Assembly: GCF_024218775.1 (NCBI RefSeq)
Contig: NZ_CP100404.1
Coordinates: forward strand, 1,798,001-1,862,000
Source of the DNA: Haloarcula marina
GTDB taxonomy: Archaea; Halobacteriota; Halobacteria; Halobacteriales; Haloarculaceae
Reading direction: 5' to 3'
DNA: 64,000 nucleotides
Each line of letters begins with the position of its first letter. Positions within the stretch are counted from its first letter, which is position 1. A program made the position numbers and the translations under genes. Below are positions 42,166 to 51,858 of this stretch, piece by piece. Under the pieces are notes generated by a model. The model did no database searches, was not told the DNA's origin, and saw only the letters and a list, made by a program, of their open reading frames with translations.

Positions 42166-42668
42166 AGCCAGTCGAGGTAGGAGACGGTCCCGGCGCTCGG
42201 TTCGCGCTCTCCGGCGACCACGCGCTCGATTTCGGCGGCCACCTCGTCGGGGCCGCGGTCGGTCGTGTCAATCTCGTAGACGCTCTCGGTACCGTGACGG
42301 GAGACGGCTTCCGAGAGGACCACGTCGAGCGCCTCGGACTCGGCGTTCTCGTAGGCTTTCGAGTCCGAGTCGCCGCGCTCTCGCAGGCGCTCGACGATAC
42401 TGTCGGGGTGCGCGCGCAAGACGACTACGCGGTCGGCATCGAAGTTGTGTGCGAGATGGGACTCGAACAGCACGTCGTCGCGGCCGTCCAGCCACTCGGC
42501 GACGGCGTCCATGTCCGCGACGAGACTACCACGTTCCTCGTCCACGCCGGTGGCGAACTCCTCGGACTTGATGACCTCGTTGAGGTGGACGACAGGGATG
42601 TCGGTGTCCAGTCGGTCCGTCGCCGTCGTCTTGCCCGTCCCGGGCGTGCCGGTCACGGCGACTCTCAC
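42162..42668 (-). CDS. Adenylate kinase-like (Fap7/AK6-type) NTPase
   Basis: 168 residues from GTG. The P-loop is VTGTPGTGKTT (residues 5-15), followed by the NMP-binding region (VVHLNEVIKS) and LLFESHLAH-type segment (VLFESHLAHNF). The lid region has VVLRAHPDSIVERLRERGD. These are hallmarks of AK6/Fap7, which acts in small-subunit ribosome maturation as well as AMP phosphorylation. It overlaps hisC and the CDP-AP gene by 4 nt at each side. Confidence 0.85.
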   Translation of the reverse strand: MRVAVTGTPGTGKTTATDRLDTDIPVVHLNEVIKSEEFATGVDEERGSLVADMDAVAEWLDGRDDVLFESHLAHNFDADRVVVLRAHPDSIVERLRERGDSDSKAYENAESEALDVVLSEAVSRHGTESVYEIDTTDRGPDEVAAEIERVVAGEREPSAGTVSYLDWL

Positions 42669-43747
42669 GCCTCGACCACCTCGATGACTTCGTTCAGGAC
42701 CGAGACGGCCCGTCGGGTGTCCTCCTCGGTGCCGCAGGTGATGCGGATGCACTCCGGGAGACCGAACGAGGAGCAGTCTCGGACGATGACGCCTTCCTCT
42801 TGGGCGGCCGTGGCGACGGCCGAGGCGTCGCCGACTTCCGCGAGGACGAAGTTCCCGGCGCTCTCCCACGTGTCGGCGGCGAGTTCGTCGTAGATGTACT
42901 CGCGCGCCCACGCCGCCGTCTCGATGGAGCGTTCGACGTGGTCGTCGTCGGACAGCGCGGCGAGTCCGGCCCGGCAGGCCAGTTCGCTGGCCGAGAACGG
43001 CGTGTTGATTCGGGCGTACGCGTCGGCCCACTCTTCGGGGACCAGCGCGTACCCGAGGCGGACGCCCGCGAGACCGTACGCTTTCGAGAAGGTCCGCAGT
43101 ATCGCCACGTCGTCGCGTTCGTCCAGCAGGGGGCGTTTGCTCGGCGAGTCGGTGAACTCGCCGTAGGCTTCGTCGACGAGGACGAGCGTCTGCTCGTCGG
43201 TTTCCTCGGCGATGGTTCGGACCGCTTCGGTCGTGAACTCCGCGCCGGTCGGATTGTGCGGGCTGGTGAGGTAGACGATTCGCTCGCCGTCGTAGTCTTT
43301 CAACACGGTGTCAGCGGTCTGCGCGAAGTCCTCGGATTTCGAAATCGAGAACTCGTTCACCTCGCCGTGGTGGTAGCGGGCGCTCATCGCGTAGTAAGCG
43401 AACCCGGGCGTCGGAACGAGGACTTCGTCGCCGGGTTCGAGCATCGCCCTGGCGAGGCAGTCCAGCGCGCCGTCGCCGCCGTTCGACAACCACACCTGTT
43501 CCGGGGTCGTCTCCCACAGCGAGGCGAGTTCCTCGACGAGGTCGGCGTGGGACGACTTCGGATAGGAGTGCATCCGTTCGGCGGCGCCGCGGATGGCGTC
43601 GACCGCCATCGGACTCGGGCCGAACATGTTCTCGTTCGACGCGAGTTTCACCATCTCGTCTGGGTCGAGGCCGAGTTCACGGGCGACTTCCTCGATACCG
43701 CGACCCGCGCGATAGACCGTATGCGTAGAGAGGTCCCGTGTGTCCAT
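42665..43747 (-). CDS. hisC: Histidinol-phosphate aminotransferase
   Basis: A 360-residue PLP enzyme of histidine synthesis (histidinol phosphate from imidazole-acetol phosphate and glutamate). Visible are VKLASNENMFGPSP near the N terminus, SNGGDGALDCLA, the YLTSPHNPTGAEF substrate loop, LVDEAYGEF and the PLP lysine in RTFSKAYGLAGVRLGYA. The C-terminal Arg is in ECIRITCGT. The ATG at MDTRDLSTH fits the family. First gene of a three-gene overlapping operon. Confidence 0.94.
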   Translation of the reverse strand: MDTRDLSTHTVYRAGRGIEEVARELGLDPDEMVKLASNENMFGPSPMAVDAIRGAAERMHSYPKSSHADLVEELASLWETTPEQVWLSNGGDGALDCLARAMLEPGDEVLVPTPGFAYYAMSARYHHGEVNEFSISKSEDFAQTADTVLKDYDGERIVYLTSPHNPTGAEFTTEAVRTIAEETDEQTLVLVDEAYGEFTDSPSKRPLLDERDDVAILRTFSKAYGLAGVRLGYALVPEEWADAYARINTPFSASELACRAGLAALSDDDHVERSIETAAWAREYIYDELAADTWESAGNFVLAEVGDASAVATAAQEEGVIVRDCSSFGLPECIRITCGTEEDTRRAVSVLNEVIEVVEA

Positions 43748-43871
43748 GACTGTGCCAAACGGGTCGGGCGGCTTAAGCGTGCCCACCTGTGAGTCTGCGG
43801 TGGCCCGTGCTGGCCGTCTGGCCCCCTAGGGACCGAAAACGGTAACTCCCGATGGCGTGTGGGTCGGCCCA

Positions 43872-44570
43872 ATGCCGCTTCTCATCGACGTTCGGAAACT
43901 GACGCTCATCACCGAACTCATACAGGACGGCGCGGAGGAAGTCGCGGGGTCGCTGGCCGCTCTCGCGGGCGTCGACGCGTCGGTGGAGATAAAGAGCCTC
44001 TCCTTCGTCCAACCGGACGATATCGCCGCGGAGATGGGGACCGGGGAGATATACAGCGCGCGCGTCAGATTGACGGAACCGCCCTACGGCGTGTTCCTGA
44101 TGACGTTCTCGACAGCGACGGCCGCCGAAATCGCGGAGTTGATGACCGGTACGGAAGTCGACGACGGATTCACCCAGTTGCAGGAGTCCGCCTTACAGGA
44201 GATGTGCAACATCCTCACCTCCGGGTTCATCGACGGCATCGCGAACACGCTGGAGGCGACCATCGACATGGGGACCCCGACGGTCGAACAGGCCGAGACG
44301 ACGGCGGTGACCGACGCCGCGCTCTCGCACGTCCGCCGGGACTCGCTGACCATCGTCCTCGATTCGCTCGTCGACATCAAGGAGACGGACGTGGCGTTCT
44401 CCCTGCGAATCTTCCTCGTCCCGGACCCGGGATCGTTCGTCCACCTCATCGACCAACTCGACCGAGACGTGGAGAGCGGGAAGCCGACGAACGCCGACAC
44501 CGCCGACGTGGAGGAATTGGACATGTCTGGCGACGTGCAGGCGTTCGAGGACGCCTTCGGTGAGGACTGA
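43872..44570 (+). CDS. cheC: CheC-family chemotaxis protein
   Basis: A 232-residue protein. The CheC phosphatase signature helix is present in LQESALQEMCNILTSGFIDGIANTL (residues about 100-124), with the E..N pair that binds CheY phosphate, and the remaining sequence shows the pseudo-symmetric alpha/beta fold. An acidic C-terminal tail is usual for haloarchaeal members. It would dephosphorylate CheY or bind CheD. No other che genes are adjacent, so it is an orphan copy. Confidence 0.85.
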   Translation: MPLLIDVRKLTLITELIQDGAEEVAGSLAALAGVDASVEIKSLSFVQPDDIAAEMGTGEIYSARVRLTEPPYGVFLMTFSTATAAEIAELMTGTEVDDGFTQLQESALQEMCNILTSGFIDGIANTLEATIDMGTPTVEQAETTAVTDAALSHVRRDSLTIVLDSLVDIKETDVAFSLRIFLVPDPGSFVHLIDQLDRDVESGKPTNADTADVEELDMSGDVQAFEDAFGED

Positions 44571-44622
44571 CGTAGCCTGCCGATTTCCCGACGTTGAAGG
44601 GCCTGCCAGCTAACGTCGGACT

Positions 44623-45078
44623 ATGACTGCAGTCGACGCGGCCGTTTTCGCGACGCACCTCCTGTTCGCTGGCCTCTGGTCCGGGAGCGTTCTGTTCACA
44701 ACCTACGCCGTCCTACCGACGGCGCTGAACGGCGACACCCGAGCGGGGCCGCTCTCGGCGATAACCGGGAAACTCACGACGGTATCGCGGGCCAGCGCCC
44801 TGCTCCTGTTCTTGACCGGCGGACACCTCGCCGCCACGCGATACACCACCGAATCGCTGACCGGGAGCGGCCGCGGCTACCTCGTCCTCACGATGATACT
44901 GCTGTGGTTCGTCCTGGCGGGACTCGTGGAAGTCGCCACGTCGAAACTCTCCGACGGCTTCGATCAGAAGAAGGTCCGCGAACCGGCCCGCGACGCCCGC
45001 CCCTTCCTCCTCGGCGCGTCGCTGGTCGCGGTGTTGCTCCTCGTCAACGCCGGTGCGATTCTCGGCTTCTACTACTAG
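44623..45078 (+). CDS. CopD-like four-helix membrane protein
   Basis: A 151-residue protein with four hydrophobic helices. The first holds the conserved THLLFAGLWSGSVLF pattern, with His near residue 12, as in CopD-domain or Fe/Cu-related membrane proteins. Function in metal or heme handling is possible but unproven. The stop overlaps the convergent GMC oxidoreductase gene by 4 nt. Confidence 0.75.
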   Translation: MTAVDAAVFATHLLFAGLWSGSVLFTTYAVLPTALNGDTRAGPLSAITGKLTTVSRASALLLFLTGGHLAATRYTTESLTGSGRGYLVLTMILLWFVLAGLVEVATSKLSDGFDQKKVREPARDARPFLLGASLVAVLLLVNAGAILGFYY

Positions 45079-46718
45079 AGGCGCTCGGCCACGTGGTCGG
45101 CACACTTCAGCGCCAACGCCGCTATCGTCAGCGTCGGGTTCATCGACCCGGCGGTGACGAACACTGACGACGACGCCACCGAGAGGTTTCCCACGTCGTG
45201 GGTCCGTAACTGCGGGTCGACGACGCTCGTCGCCGGGTCGGACCCCATTCGCGTCGTCCCCATGTGGTGATACGCCGGGCCGGTCCCGCCGCCGTCCGGT
45301 CCGGCGGTCCACGAGATGTCGACGCCCAACTCGTCCAGTATCGACTGCTGAATGTCGGTCGCCCGCCGGAGCGACCGTTCGACTCTGTCGCCCCACGACC
45401 ACTGGATATCCGGAACGGGGTTCCCGTGATCGTCGGTCTGTGACGTATCGAGGGCGATGCGGTTCTCCTTCCGCGGCGGTTGGCCGACGAGGCCGCCCAT
45501 GGCGATGCTGTGGCCGTATGCCTCGCGGAGGCTTTCCAGAAGGGTATCCCCCCACTCGTCGGCCGAGAGCGCCAGTTCGACTGGCGACGGCCCGGCGTAG
45601 TTGAGGAACTCCAGTTTGATCGGCGAGAGAGGCGCATCGGATTCGGGGACCACCGTCTCGCCGTCCGCGACGCGTTCGACGGCTTGACCCGGGTCATCGT
45701 AGAACTGGTGGCACTCGCTGGTGATGAAGCCGACGTGGTTCTGCCGGGTTCGCTCGTCGATAGTGCCGCCAGCACCGGCGAAGAGGTGTTCCATGAAGTA
45801 CCGACCGACCAGTCCCGACGAGTTGGCGAGGCCGTCGGGGAACTGTTCGGAGCGAGAGAGGAGGAGGAGCCGTGGAATCTCGACGCCACCGGCCGCGAGG
45901 ACGAACTCGCGGGCAGTCTGTCGGTGTTCCGTGCCGTCCGGCGTCGCGTAGACGGCGGCGGTCACCCGTCCGTCGCGGTCGGTTTCGAGGCGCTGGACGG
46001 GAACCCTGTCCAGTACGGTCGCCCCCGCTTTCTCGGCGTCCTCGACGTGGACGCTGGCGTCGTACTTCGCGCCGGAGGGACACACGGGCTGACAGGTCCC
46101 GTACCCGACGCAGGGACCCCGGCCGTCGTATGCCTCGGAGTTGCGAGCGTTCGGGACCGAGTGCATCGCCACGCCGAGCGAATCGCAGGCCTCGGCGAAC
46201 AAGGAGTCGCTGTACGACGGCGGAAAGCCCGGGAGGGGATAGGGGCCGTCCCGCGCCGGTGCGAAGGGGTTGTCGGCATCCCCCGCGACGCCCAGCGCTC
46301 GTTCGGCGTCGGCGTAGTACGGCCGCAGGTCGTCGTAGTCGATGGGCCACGCCGGGTCGTCGTTGTCGTGACTGCCCTCGAAATCGGTGGGGTGGAGGCG
46401 CATCACCATCCCCTGCCAGTGAAGGGTCGACCCGCCGATGCCCTTCACGCGGGAGACGTTCAGCGGGTAGTATCGGTCGCCGCTCGCAGAGAAGTCGTCT
46501 CGCTCGCCGCCCATTCCCCAGACGGAGACGTCCGAATCGGGCCGAATTGCCGCTTCCATCTGGTCGGGCCTGTCGGCGAAGTCGAAGCGCGGCCCGGCCT
46601 CCAACACGACCACGTCGTGGCCGTCGCTCGCCAGTCGGCTAGCGACGAGCGCCCCCGCGGGACCCGCGCCGACGATACACACGTCGGCACGAGGGGCAGG
46701 CGTGCGGTCGACCTGCAT
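45075..46718 (-). CDS. GMC-family FAD oxidoreductase with Fe-S-type Cys motif
   Basis: A 547-residue protein. The FAD-binding GxGxxG is in CIVGAGPAGALVASRLA (about residues 15-30). GGSTLHWQG is typical for the family, and the C-terminal catalytic His/Asn region is HHMGTTRMGSDP and SMNPTLTIAALALK. In between is CVGYGTCQPVCPSGAKYD, a Cys cluster similar to the Fe-S ligand region of FAD-dependent sugar dehydrogenases. It probably oxidises a sugar or alcohol; the substrate is unknown. Confidence 0.9.
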   Translation of the reverse strand: MQVDRTPAPRADVCIVGAGPAGALVASRLASDGHDVVVLEAGPRFDFADRPDQMEAAIRPDSDVSVWGMGGERDDFSASGDRYYPLNVSRVKGIGGSTLHWQGMVMRLHPTDFEGSHDNDDPAWPIDYDDLRPYYADAERALGVAGDADNPFAPARDGPYPLPGFPPSYSDSLFAEACDSLGVAMHSVPNARNSEAYDGRGPCVGYGTCQPVCPSGAKYDASVHVEDAEKAGATVLDRVPVQRLETDRDGRVTAAVYATPDGTEHRQTAREFVLAAGGVEIPRLLLLSRSEQFPDGLANSSGLVGRYFMEHLFAGAGGTIDERTRQNHVGFITSECHQFYDDPGQAVERVADGETVVPESDAPLSPIKLEFLNYAGPSPVELALSADEWGDTLLESLREAYGHSIAMGGLVGQPPRKENRIALDTSQTDDHGNPVPDIQWSWGDRVERSLRRATDIQQSILDELGVDISWTAGPDGGGTGPAYHHMGTTRMGSDPATSVVDPQLRTHDVGNLSVASSSVFVTAGSMNPTLTIAALALKCADHVAERL

Positions 46719-46784
46719 CTCACCAGCGATTAGGCAAACCTAAACTTAGGCGTTGCCATCGCTGTCGAAAAGAATCTCCGCCGT

Positions 46785-47558
46785 TCAGGGAATCTTGACG
46801 GAGTGTTTGAGCGTGCCGAGACCCTCTATCTCTATCTCCACTTCGTCGCCGTCTTCGAGAGGGCCGACGCCCTCTGGGGTGCCGGTGGCGATGACGTCGC
46901 CGGGTTCCAGGGTCATGTACTCCGTAATCTCCGCGATGAGTTCTTCGACGGAGAAGATGAGGTGGTCGCGGGAAGAAGACTGTCGCACTTCGCCGTTGAC
47001 ACGACTCTCGATGGTGGCGTCCTCGGGAACGTGTTCGGGCGTCGCCACGAGGGGGCCGATGGGACAGGAGTTGTCGAACGCCTTGCCGCGGACCCAGTTC
47101 TGTTCCTTGTTCTGGTCGTCGCGGTTCGAGATGTCGTTGAGGCAAGTGTAGCCCGCCACAACGTCCATCGCGCCCTTCTCGCTGACGTTCTTGCACTGCT
47201 CACCGATGACGACGCCGAGTTCGGCCTCGAAGTCGATGCGCTCTTTCCCCGAGGGGAGCGTGAGGGTGTTCCCGTGGGAGGCCACCGAATTCGGCGCTTT
47301 GAGGAACAGCATCGGCCGGTCCGGGAGGTCCGAGTCCATCTCGGCCGCGTGGTCGGCGTAGTTGCGCCCCACGCAGACGATTTTCGTCGGTTCACACGGC
47401 GGCAGAATGTCCACCTCGTCGGGAGAGTACGTCTCGTCGCCGAAGGCGATACGGCCGTAAGGACCCGCCGCGGCCGTGACGACCGGTTCACCGTCTTCGA
47501 CGGTCCACCGACCGCCGCGGACGTTCCCCGCAGAATCGCGGAATCGGACTCGCTTCAT
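46785..47558 (-). CDS. Fumarylacetoacetate hydrolase (FAH) family protein
   Basis: A 257-residue cytoplasmic metal-dependent hydrolase/isomerase. It has a short N-terminal domain, then KIVCVGRNYADHAAEM, FLKAPNSVASHG and the acidic metal ligands in IDFEAELGVVIGEQ. DISNRDDQ and GDVIATGTPEGVGP are typical of the family. Homologues act on 2-oxo-hydroxyacids in aromatic catabolism or on fumarylpyruvate/acylpyruvates. No catabolic partner genes surround it, so the substrate is open. Confidence 0.9.
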   Translation of the reverse strand: MKRVRFRDSAGNVRGGRWTVEDGEPVVTAAAGPYGRIAFGDETYSPDEVDILPPCEPTKIVCVGRNYADHAAEMDSDLPDRPMLFLKAPNSVASHGNTLTLPSGKERIDFEAELGVVIGEQCKNVSEKGAMDVVAGYTCLNDISNRDDQNKEQNWVRGKAFDNSCPIGPLVATPEHVPEDATIESRVNGEVRQSSSRDHLIFSVEELIAEITEYMTLEPGDVIATGTPEGVGPLEDGDEVEIEIEGLGTLKHSVKIP

Positions 47559-47720
47559 GAAAATGACGACTCGGGGACGACGGATAAGCGTTTAGGAGGC
47601 GGGTCCCGCCGCCGCTGGGCGATTTCGACGACCGTCTACGGTGCCGTCGGCAGTTGTCTGACTCACGGCCGCTACGGGTGACCGAACGGCTTTTCAAATG
47701 CGCCGGGCTACGCTCGTCGC

Positions 47721-48455
47721 ATGAACGTTCTCGTCGTCGGTGCCGGGTCGATGGGGCGCTGGTTCGCACGGACGCTCCGCGCCCACACCGACGCGACACT
47801 CGCTTTCGCCGATGTCGACAGCGACGCCGCCGCCGAAGCGGCCGACGCCGTCGACGGCCGTGCCGTTCCGACAGACACTGACGAGCGCTTCGACGTGGTC
47901 TGTCTCGCGGTTCCGATGCCCGTCGCCGAGGCGGCTATCGAGTCGTACGCCGACCGCGCGACGGGTGCCCTCGTCGATGTCAGCGGGAGCATGACCGACC
48001 CGCTGGCCGCGATGGAAGCGGCCGCCCCGGAACTCCAACGAGCGAGTCTCCACCCGCTGTTCGCCCCGGAGAACGCGCCCGGTAACCTCCCGGTCGTGAC
48101 CGCCGCCGGTGGCGACCTCCTCGACACCGTCATGGGGGCGCTCTCCGCCGCCGGAAACGACACCTTCGAAACGACCGCCGCCGAACACGACGAGGCGATG
48201 GAGACGGTCCAAGCGGGCGCACACGCGGCCGTCCTCGCCTACGCTACGGCCTTCGAGGGCGTCCCCGACCGGTTCCAGACGCCCGTCTCTGCGGTCCTCG
48301 GGGACCTGGCCGAACAGGTCGCCTCGGGGGACGCCCACGTCTACGCCGACATTCAGGAGACGTTCGACGGGGCCGACCGGGTCGCCGACGCCGCCCAGCG
48401 AATCGCCGACGCCGACCGCGAGGCCTTCACCGAACTATACGAGGACCTCCGATGA
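47721..48455 (+). CDS. tyrA: Prephenate dehydrogenase
   Basis: A 244-residue enzyme of tyrosine synthesis (prephenate to 4-hydroxyphenylpyruvate). The NAD-binding motif is MNVLVVGAGSMGRWFA, the acidic strand end is LAFADVDSD, and LVDVSGSM plus LHPLFAPENAP mark the active-site region. The C-terminal helical dimer domain follows. It overlaps the Rsm22-like gene by 4 nt (ATGA). A shikimate-pathway pair lies 10 kb to the right. Confidence 0.92.
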   Translation: MNVLVVGAGSMGRWFARTLRAHTDATLAFADVDSDAAAEAADAVDGRAVPTDTDERFDVVCLAVPMPVAEAAIESYADRATGALVDVSGSMTDPLAAMEAAAPELQRASLHPLFAPENAPGNLPVVTAAGGDLLDTVMGALSAAGNDTFETTAAEHDEAMETVQAGAHAAVLAYATAFEGVPDRFQTPVSAVLGDLAEQVASGDAHVYADIQETFDGADRVADAAQRIADADREAFTELYEDLR

Positions 48456-49870
48456 ACGCCGAAACCCGTCAACAGGTTCGCGAGAACGCCCAGTACCTCC
48501 GTAACGTGCGCCCGCTGGACCCCGAGGAGATTCACGAGTACGTCGAGGGGCGACCACATCCCGCTGTCGTGAGGCAGATTCTCCGCGAGGAGGCCGTGGA
48601 ACTCGGCATCGTCGAGCGCGACGACGGAACCTTCGTTCCCGCGCCTGAGGGGGCACTCTCGGTCCCGTTCCACGGCGTCGAGCGATTCCCCGACGAGTAC
48701 GACGAGCGACTGGACGAGATACTGGCCGAGGCCTACGGCGACGACTGGGCGCGCGGCGAGAGCGGCGACAGACTCCGCGAGCGCATCCGGGCGTTCAAGG
48801 AACAGTACCTCCGGCAGGACGAGGTGAAGTACGACGAACTGACCGCACACGGGTACGCCATCTACCACTTACCGGGGTACTACGCGACGGCCCAGTACGT
48901 CCTCGGCGACCTGATTGCGGACGGCCTGCTCCCCAACCAACTCCGCGTCCTCGACGTGGGTGCTGGGGTCGGCGGCCCCGCGCTCGCGCTCCTCGACTTG
49001 CTCCCCGACGATGCCCTGCTCGACTACCACGCCGTCGAACCGAGCGCGGCCGCCGACGTACTCGCAGAACTGCTCGAGGACCCGGGGGCGAACGTCAGTG
49101 TGACCGTCCACCGGGAGCGAGCGGAGGAGTTCGACCTCGACGGCGTCGTCGCCGGGGGCGGTCCCTTCGACCTCGTCCTGTTCAGCAACGTCCTGAACGA
49201 GTTGGGAGACCCGTCGGCCGTCGTCGAGCGGTATCTGGGCGGCCTGGCCGACGACGGCACTCTCGTCGCCCTCGAACCCGCCGACCGCAACACCGCCCTC
49301 GGCCTGCGCGAGGTGGAGCGAGCGGTCGCCGACGACGGCCCGGCGACGGTGTACGCGCCGACGGTCCGCCTGTGGCCCCACCAGTCGCCGACGAGCGAAT
49401 CGTGGTCGTTCGACCGGAAACCGGACATCGAGGTCACGCCCACGCAGCGCCGACTCGACGCCGCGGGCGGCGACGACGGTGAGTTCGTCAACGTCGACGT
49501 ACAGTACGCCTACAGCGTCCTCCGACTGGACGGCGGGCGAGCAATCGAGATGACGCCGGACCGGGGGACCCACGCACCGATGGCCGACGCCGAGTCTTAC
49601 GTCACGGACCGAGTCAATCTGGTCGCGATAAAGCTCAGTCACGACCTCTCCGAAGAGGGGTCGAACTCGCTGTATCTGCTCGGCGACGGAAGCCAGCAGG
49701 TCGACCACTTCGCCGTCGTCACCGACCCCTCCCTGTTGAACGACGACCTGCGGCAGGCCGACTACGGCGACCTGCTCTCGATACAGAACGCGCTGGTGCT
49801 GTGGAACGACGACGAGGAAGCGTACAACGTCGTCGTCGACGGCGAGACGACCGTCGACCGGGCGCGGTGA
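48452..49870 (+). CDS. Rsm22-family methyltransferase-like protein
   Basis: A 472-residue protein. An N-terminal helical region (residues 1-140) precedes a Rossmann SAM-binding fold starting RVLDVGAGVGGPALALLDLL (about residues 163-182), with the acidic strand VEPSAAA and LVLFSNVLNELGD further on. The C-terminal half is beta-rich (YAYSVLRLDGGRAIEM, LVAIKLSHDLSEEG). This matches the Rsm22 family of ribosome-associated methyltransferases in archaea and mitochondria. Co-translated with tyrA. Confidence 0.8.
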   Translation: MNAETRQQVRENAQYLRNVRPLDPEEIHEYVEGRPHPAVVRQILREEAVELGIVERDDGTFVPAPEGALSVPFHGVERFPDEYDERLDEILAEAYGDDWARGESGDRLRERIRAFKEQYLRQDEVKYDELTAHGYAIYHLPGYYATAQYVLGDLIADGLLPNQLRVLDVGAGVGGPALALLDLLPDDALLDYHAVEPSAAADVLAELLEDPGANVSVTVHRERAEEFDLDGVVAGGGPFDLVLFSNVLNELGDPSAVVERYLGGLADDGTLVALEPADRNTALGLREVERAVADDGPATVYAPTVRLWPHQSPTSESWSFDRKPDIEVTPTQRRLDAAGGDDGEFVNVDVQYAYSVLRLDGGRAIEMTPDRGTHAPMADAESYVTDRVNLVAIKLSHDLSEEGSNSLYLLGDGSQQVDHFAVVTDPSLLNDDLRQADYGDLLSIQNALVLWNDDEEAYNVVVDGETTVDRAR

Positions 49871-49921
49871 CGAGCGCGGAACAGGCAGTGGGTTTTTCTC
49901 GCACACGACCCCAGACGGGAT

Positions 49922-50725
49922 ATGAACGACGACGAGCCGACGATTCTGCTGACGAACGACGACGGCATCGACAGCGTCGGGTTGCGGGCGATTTACCACA
50001 GTCTCTCGCGAGTCGGCGACGTGACCACCGTCGCACCCGCGGAGGACCAGAGCGCCGTCGGCCGCGCCCTCTCGCACGAAGTCGACGTGCGAGAGCACGA
50101 GATGGGGTACGTCGTCGACGGAACGCCCGCGGACTGCGTCGTCGCCGGACTGGAAGCGCTCGTCCCCGAAACCGACCTCGTGGTCGCGGGCTGTAACCGC
50201 GGCGCGAACCTCGGCGCGTACGTCCTCGGGCGGTCCGGAACCGTGAGCGCCGCCGTCGAGGCCACCTTTTTCGACGTGCCAGCCATCGCCGTCTCGATGT
50301 ACATCCCGGTCCGGGAGGACGCCGCGTTCGCCGACATCGAGGCCGACGCCGACAGCTACGCCGAGGCCGCACGCGCGACGGCGTACCTGGCCGACCACTC
50401 CCTCGGCGCGGGCGTCTTCGAGCAGTGCGACTACCTCAACGTCAACGCGCCCGTCGCCGAATGGGGGCCAGCGCCACTCGAAGTCACGAAACCTTCCCGA
50501 CTGTACGAGATGGACGCGGTCCGGAACGGCGACGCCGTGACGCTCCACGACCGCATCTGGGAGCGCATGGCCGACGGCGACATTCCAGACCCGGAGGGAA
50601 CCGACCGTCGGGCGGTCGTCGACGGAAACGTCAGCGTCTCGCCGCTGACGGCCCCGCACACCACCGAACATCACGAGTCGTTGGACGCCCTCGCGGAGAC
50701 GTACGACCCCGAGAGCGGCCCGTAG
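49922..50725 (+). CDS. surE: 5'/3'-nucleotidase SurE
   Basis: A 267-residue metal-dependent phosphatase acting on nucleoside monophosphates. The signature LLTNDDGIDSVGLRAIY is at residues about 9-25, with the DD pair binding metal, and APAEDQSAVGRALS and VAGCNRGANLG (third metal region) follow. GTVSAAVEATFFDVPAIAVS is also typical. Length is normal for the family. Confidence 0.95.
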   Translation: MNDDEPTILLTNDDGIDSVGLRAIYHSLSRVGDVTTVAPAEDQSAVGRALSHEVDVREHEMGYVVDGTPADCVVAGLEALVPETDLVVAGCNRGANLGAYVLGRSGTVSAAVEATFFDVPAIAVSMYIPVREDAAFADIEADADSYAEAARATAYLADHSLGAGVFEQCDYLNVNAPVAEWGPAPLEVTKPSRLYEMDAVRNGDAVTLHDRIWERMADGDIPDPEGTDRRAVVDGNVSVSPLTAPHTTEHHESLDALAETYDPESGP

Positions 50726-50757
50726 GTTGATACCCGTCGCCGCTCGACAGACAGACA

Positions 50758-51807
50758 ATGGCGACTGCTGTACATCGTCCCGGCGGGTCCAGACGGTTTC
50801 TCTTCGGCGCTGGCCTCGCAGTGGCGCTGTTCGCCGCGCTCGTTCTCTCGCTCGACGTTCGCACGACGGCCACGGAACTGATCGGTGCGAATCCGTGGTT
50901 CGTCGCGCTCGCCGTCTGCTGCTCGCTGTTCGCTCAGCTCTGCTGGAGCCTGACGACGGTGGCCCTCGTCGACGGCATCGACGGGTCGCTCCCCCGCCGT
51001 CGAATCCAGTTGGGGTACCTCTCTGGAACGTTCGGTAAGCAAGTCCTCCCCCTCGGCAACGTCGGCGGGTCTGCCATCCTCGCCTACGTCATCTCGGAGG
51101 ACCTGAACCACCGATTTCGGGACGTGTTCGCCGCGGTCACGGCGAGCGAACTGCTCGTGTTCTCGGGGTCGCTCGGCGTGGCCGTCCTCGGATTGGTCGC
51201 GCTGTTGGTCGACCCGGTCTCGGGCTTCGACGGGCCGCTCGTCCTCGCCCTGCTCGCGTCGGTCGTCTTCCTCCTCGTCGCTGGCGGTGCGGTCCTCGCG
51301 TACCGCCGCCGGTACATCGCCACCCTGGTCGCCTCTATGGCGTCGCTCGTCCGGTTGACCGTCGGGCGACTCTCGACGCGCGTCGGCCGACTGCTCGCAC
51401 CGCGGCGCGTCGAGGCGGGCATCGACTCGTTTCTGTCCGCGTTCGGCGCGGCGACCGGCGACACTCGGCGACTCGTCTTCGGGGCGACGGCCGCCGTCCT
51501 CGGCTGGCTTGCCTTCGCCTTCGCGCTCCTGTTCGGTTTCGCGGCCGTCGACGTCTCGCTCGCCGTCGGCCTCGCGCTGTTTCTCGCGCCCGCCAGCGGC
51601 GTCGCGACGTTCGTGCCGACGCCGGGCGGACTCGGCACGACGGAAGTCGGCCTCACCGCGTTTCTCGCGTTCCTCACCGGCGTCCCGCCGGAGGTGGCCG
51701 CCGCTGGCGTCCTGGTCTACCGCGTCGCGACGTACTGGGTCGTCGTCTCCGTCGGTGCGATGGCGTCGGTGTACCTCTCGGTGACCGTCTGGCACGCCCT
51801 CGACTGA
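50758..51807 (+). CDS. UPF0104/flippase-like (lysylphosphatidylglycerol synthase TM) membrane protein
   Basis: A 349-residue protein with eight or more hydrophobic segments. The family motif FVPTPGGLGTTEVGLTAFL is visible near residue 285, and GKQVLPLGNVGG near residue 95. Members are putative lipid or glycolipid flippases or regulators. The start MATAVHRPGG lies 30 nt after surE. Function inferred from family only. Confidence 0.85.
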   Translation: MATAVHRPGGSRRFLFGAGLAVALFAALVLSLDVRTTATELIGANPWFVALAVCCSLFAQLCWSLTTVALVDGIDGSLPRRRIQLGYLSGTFGKQVLPLGNVGGSAILAYVISEDLNHRFRDVFAAVTASELLVFSGSLGVAVLGLVALLVDPVSGFDGPLVLALLASVVFLLVAGGAVLAYRRRYIATLVASMASLVRLTVGRLSTRVGRLLAPRRVEAGIDSFLSAFGAATGDTRRLVFGATAAVLGWLAFAFALLFGFAAVDVSLAVGLALFLAPASGVATFVPTPGGLGTTEVGLTAFLAFLTGVPPEVAAAGVLVYRVATYWVVVSVGAMASVYLSVTVWHALD

Positions 51808-51858
51808 CCGTCCACCGGCGATGAGCAGGGTTATCGGCCCGCCACCGCTTGGTCCGAT

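Noticed and set aside
48869-50758. A 629-codon leftward frame across the Rsm22-like and surE genes
   Set aside because: Its protein is Val/Arg/Asp-rich without structure, and it is antisense to two recognisable genes.
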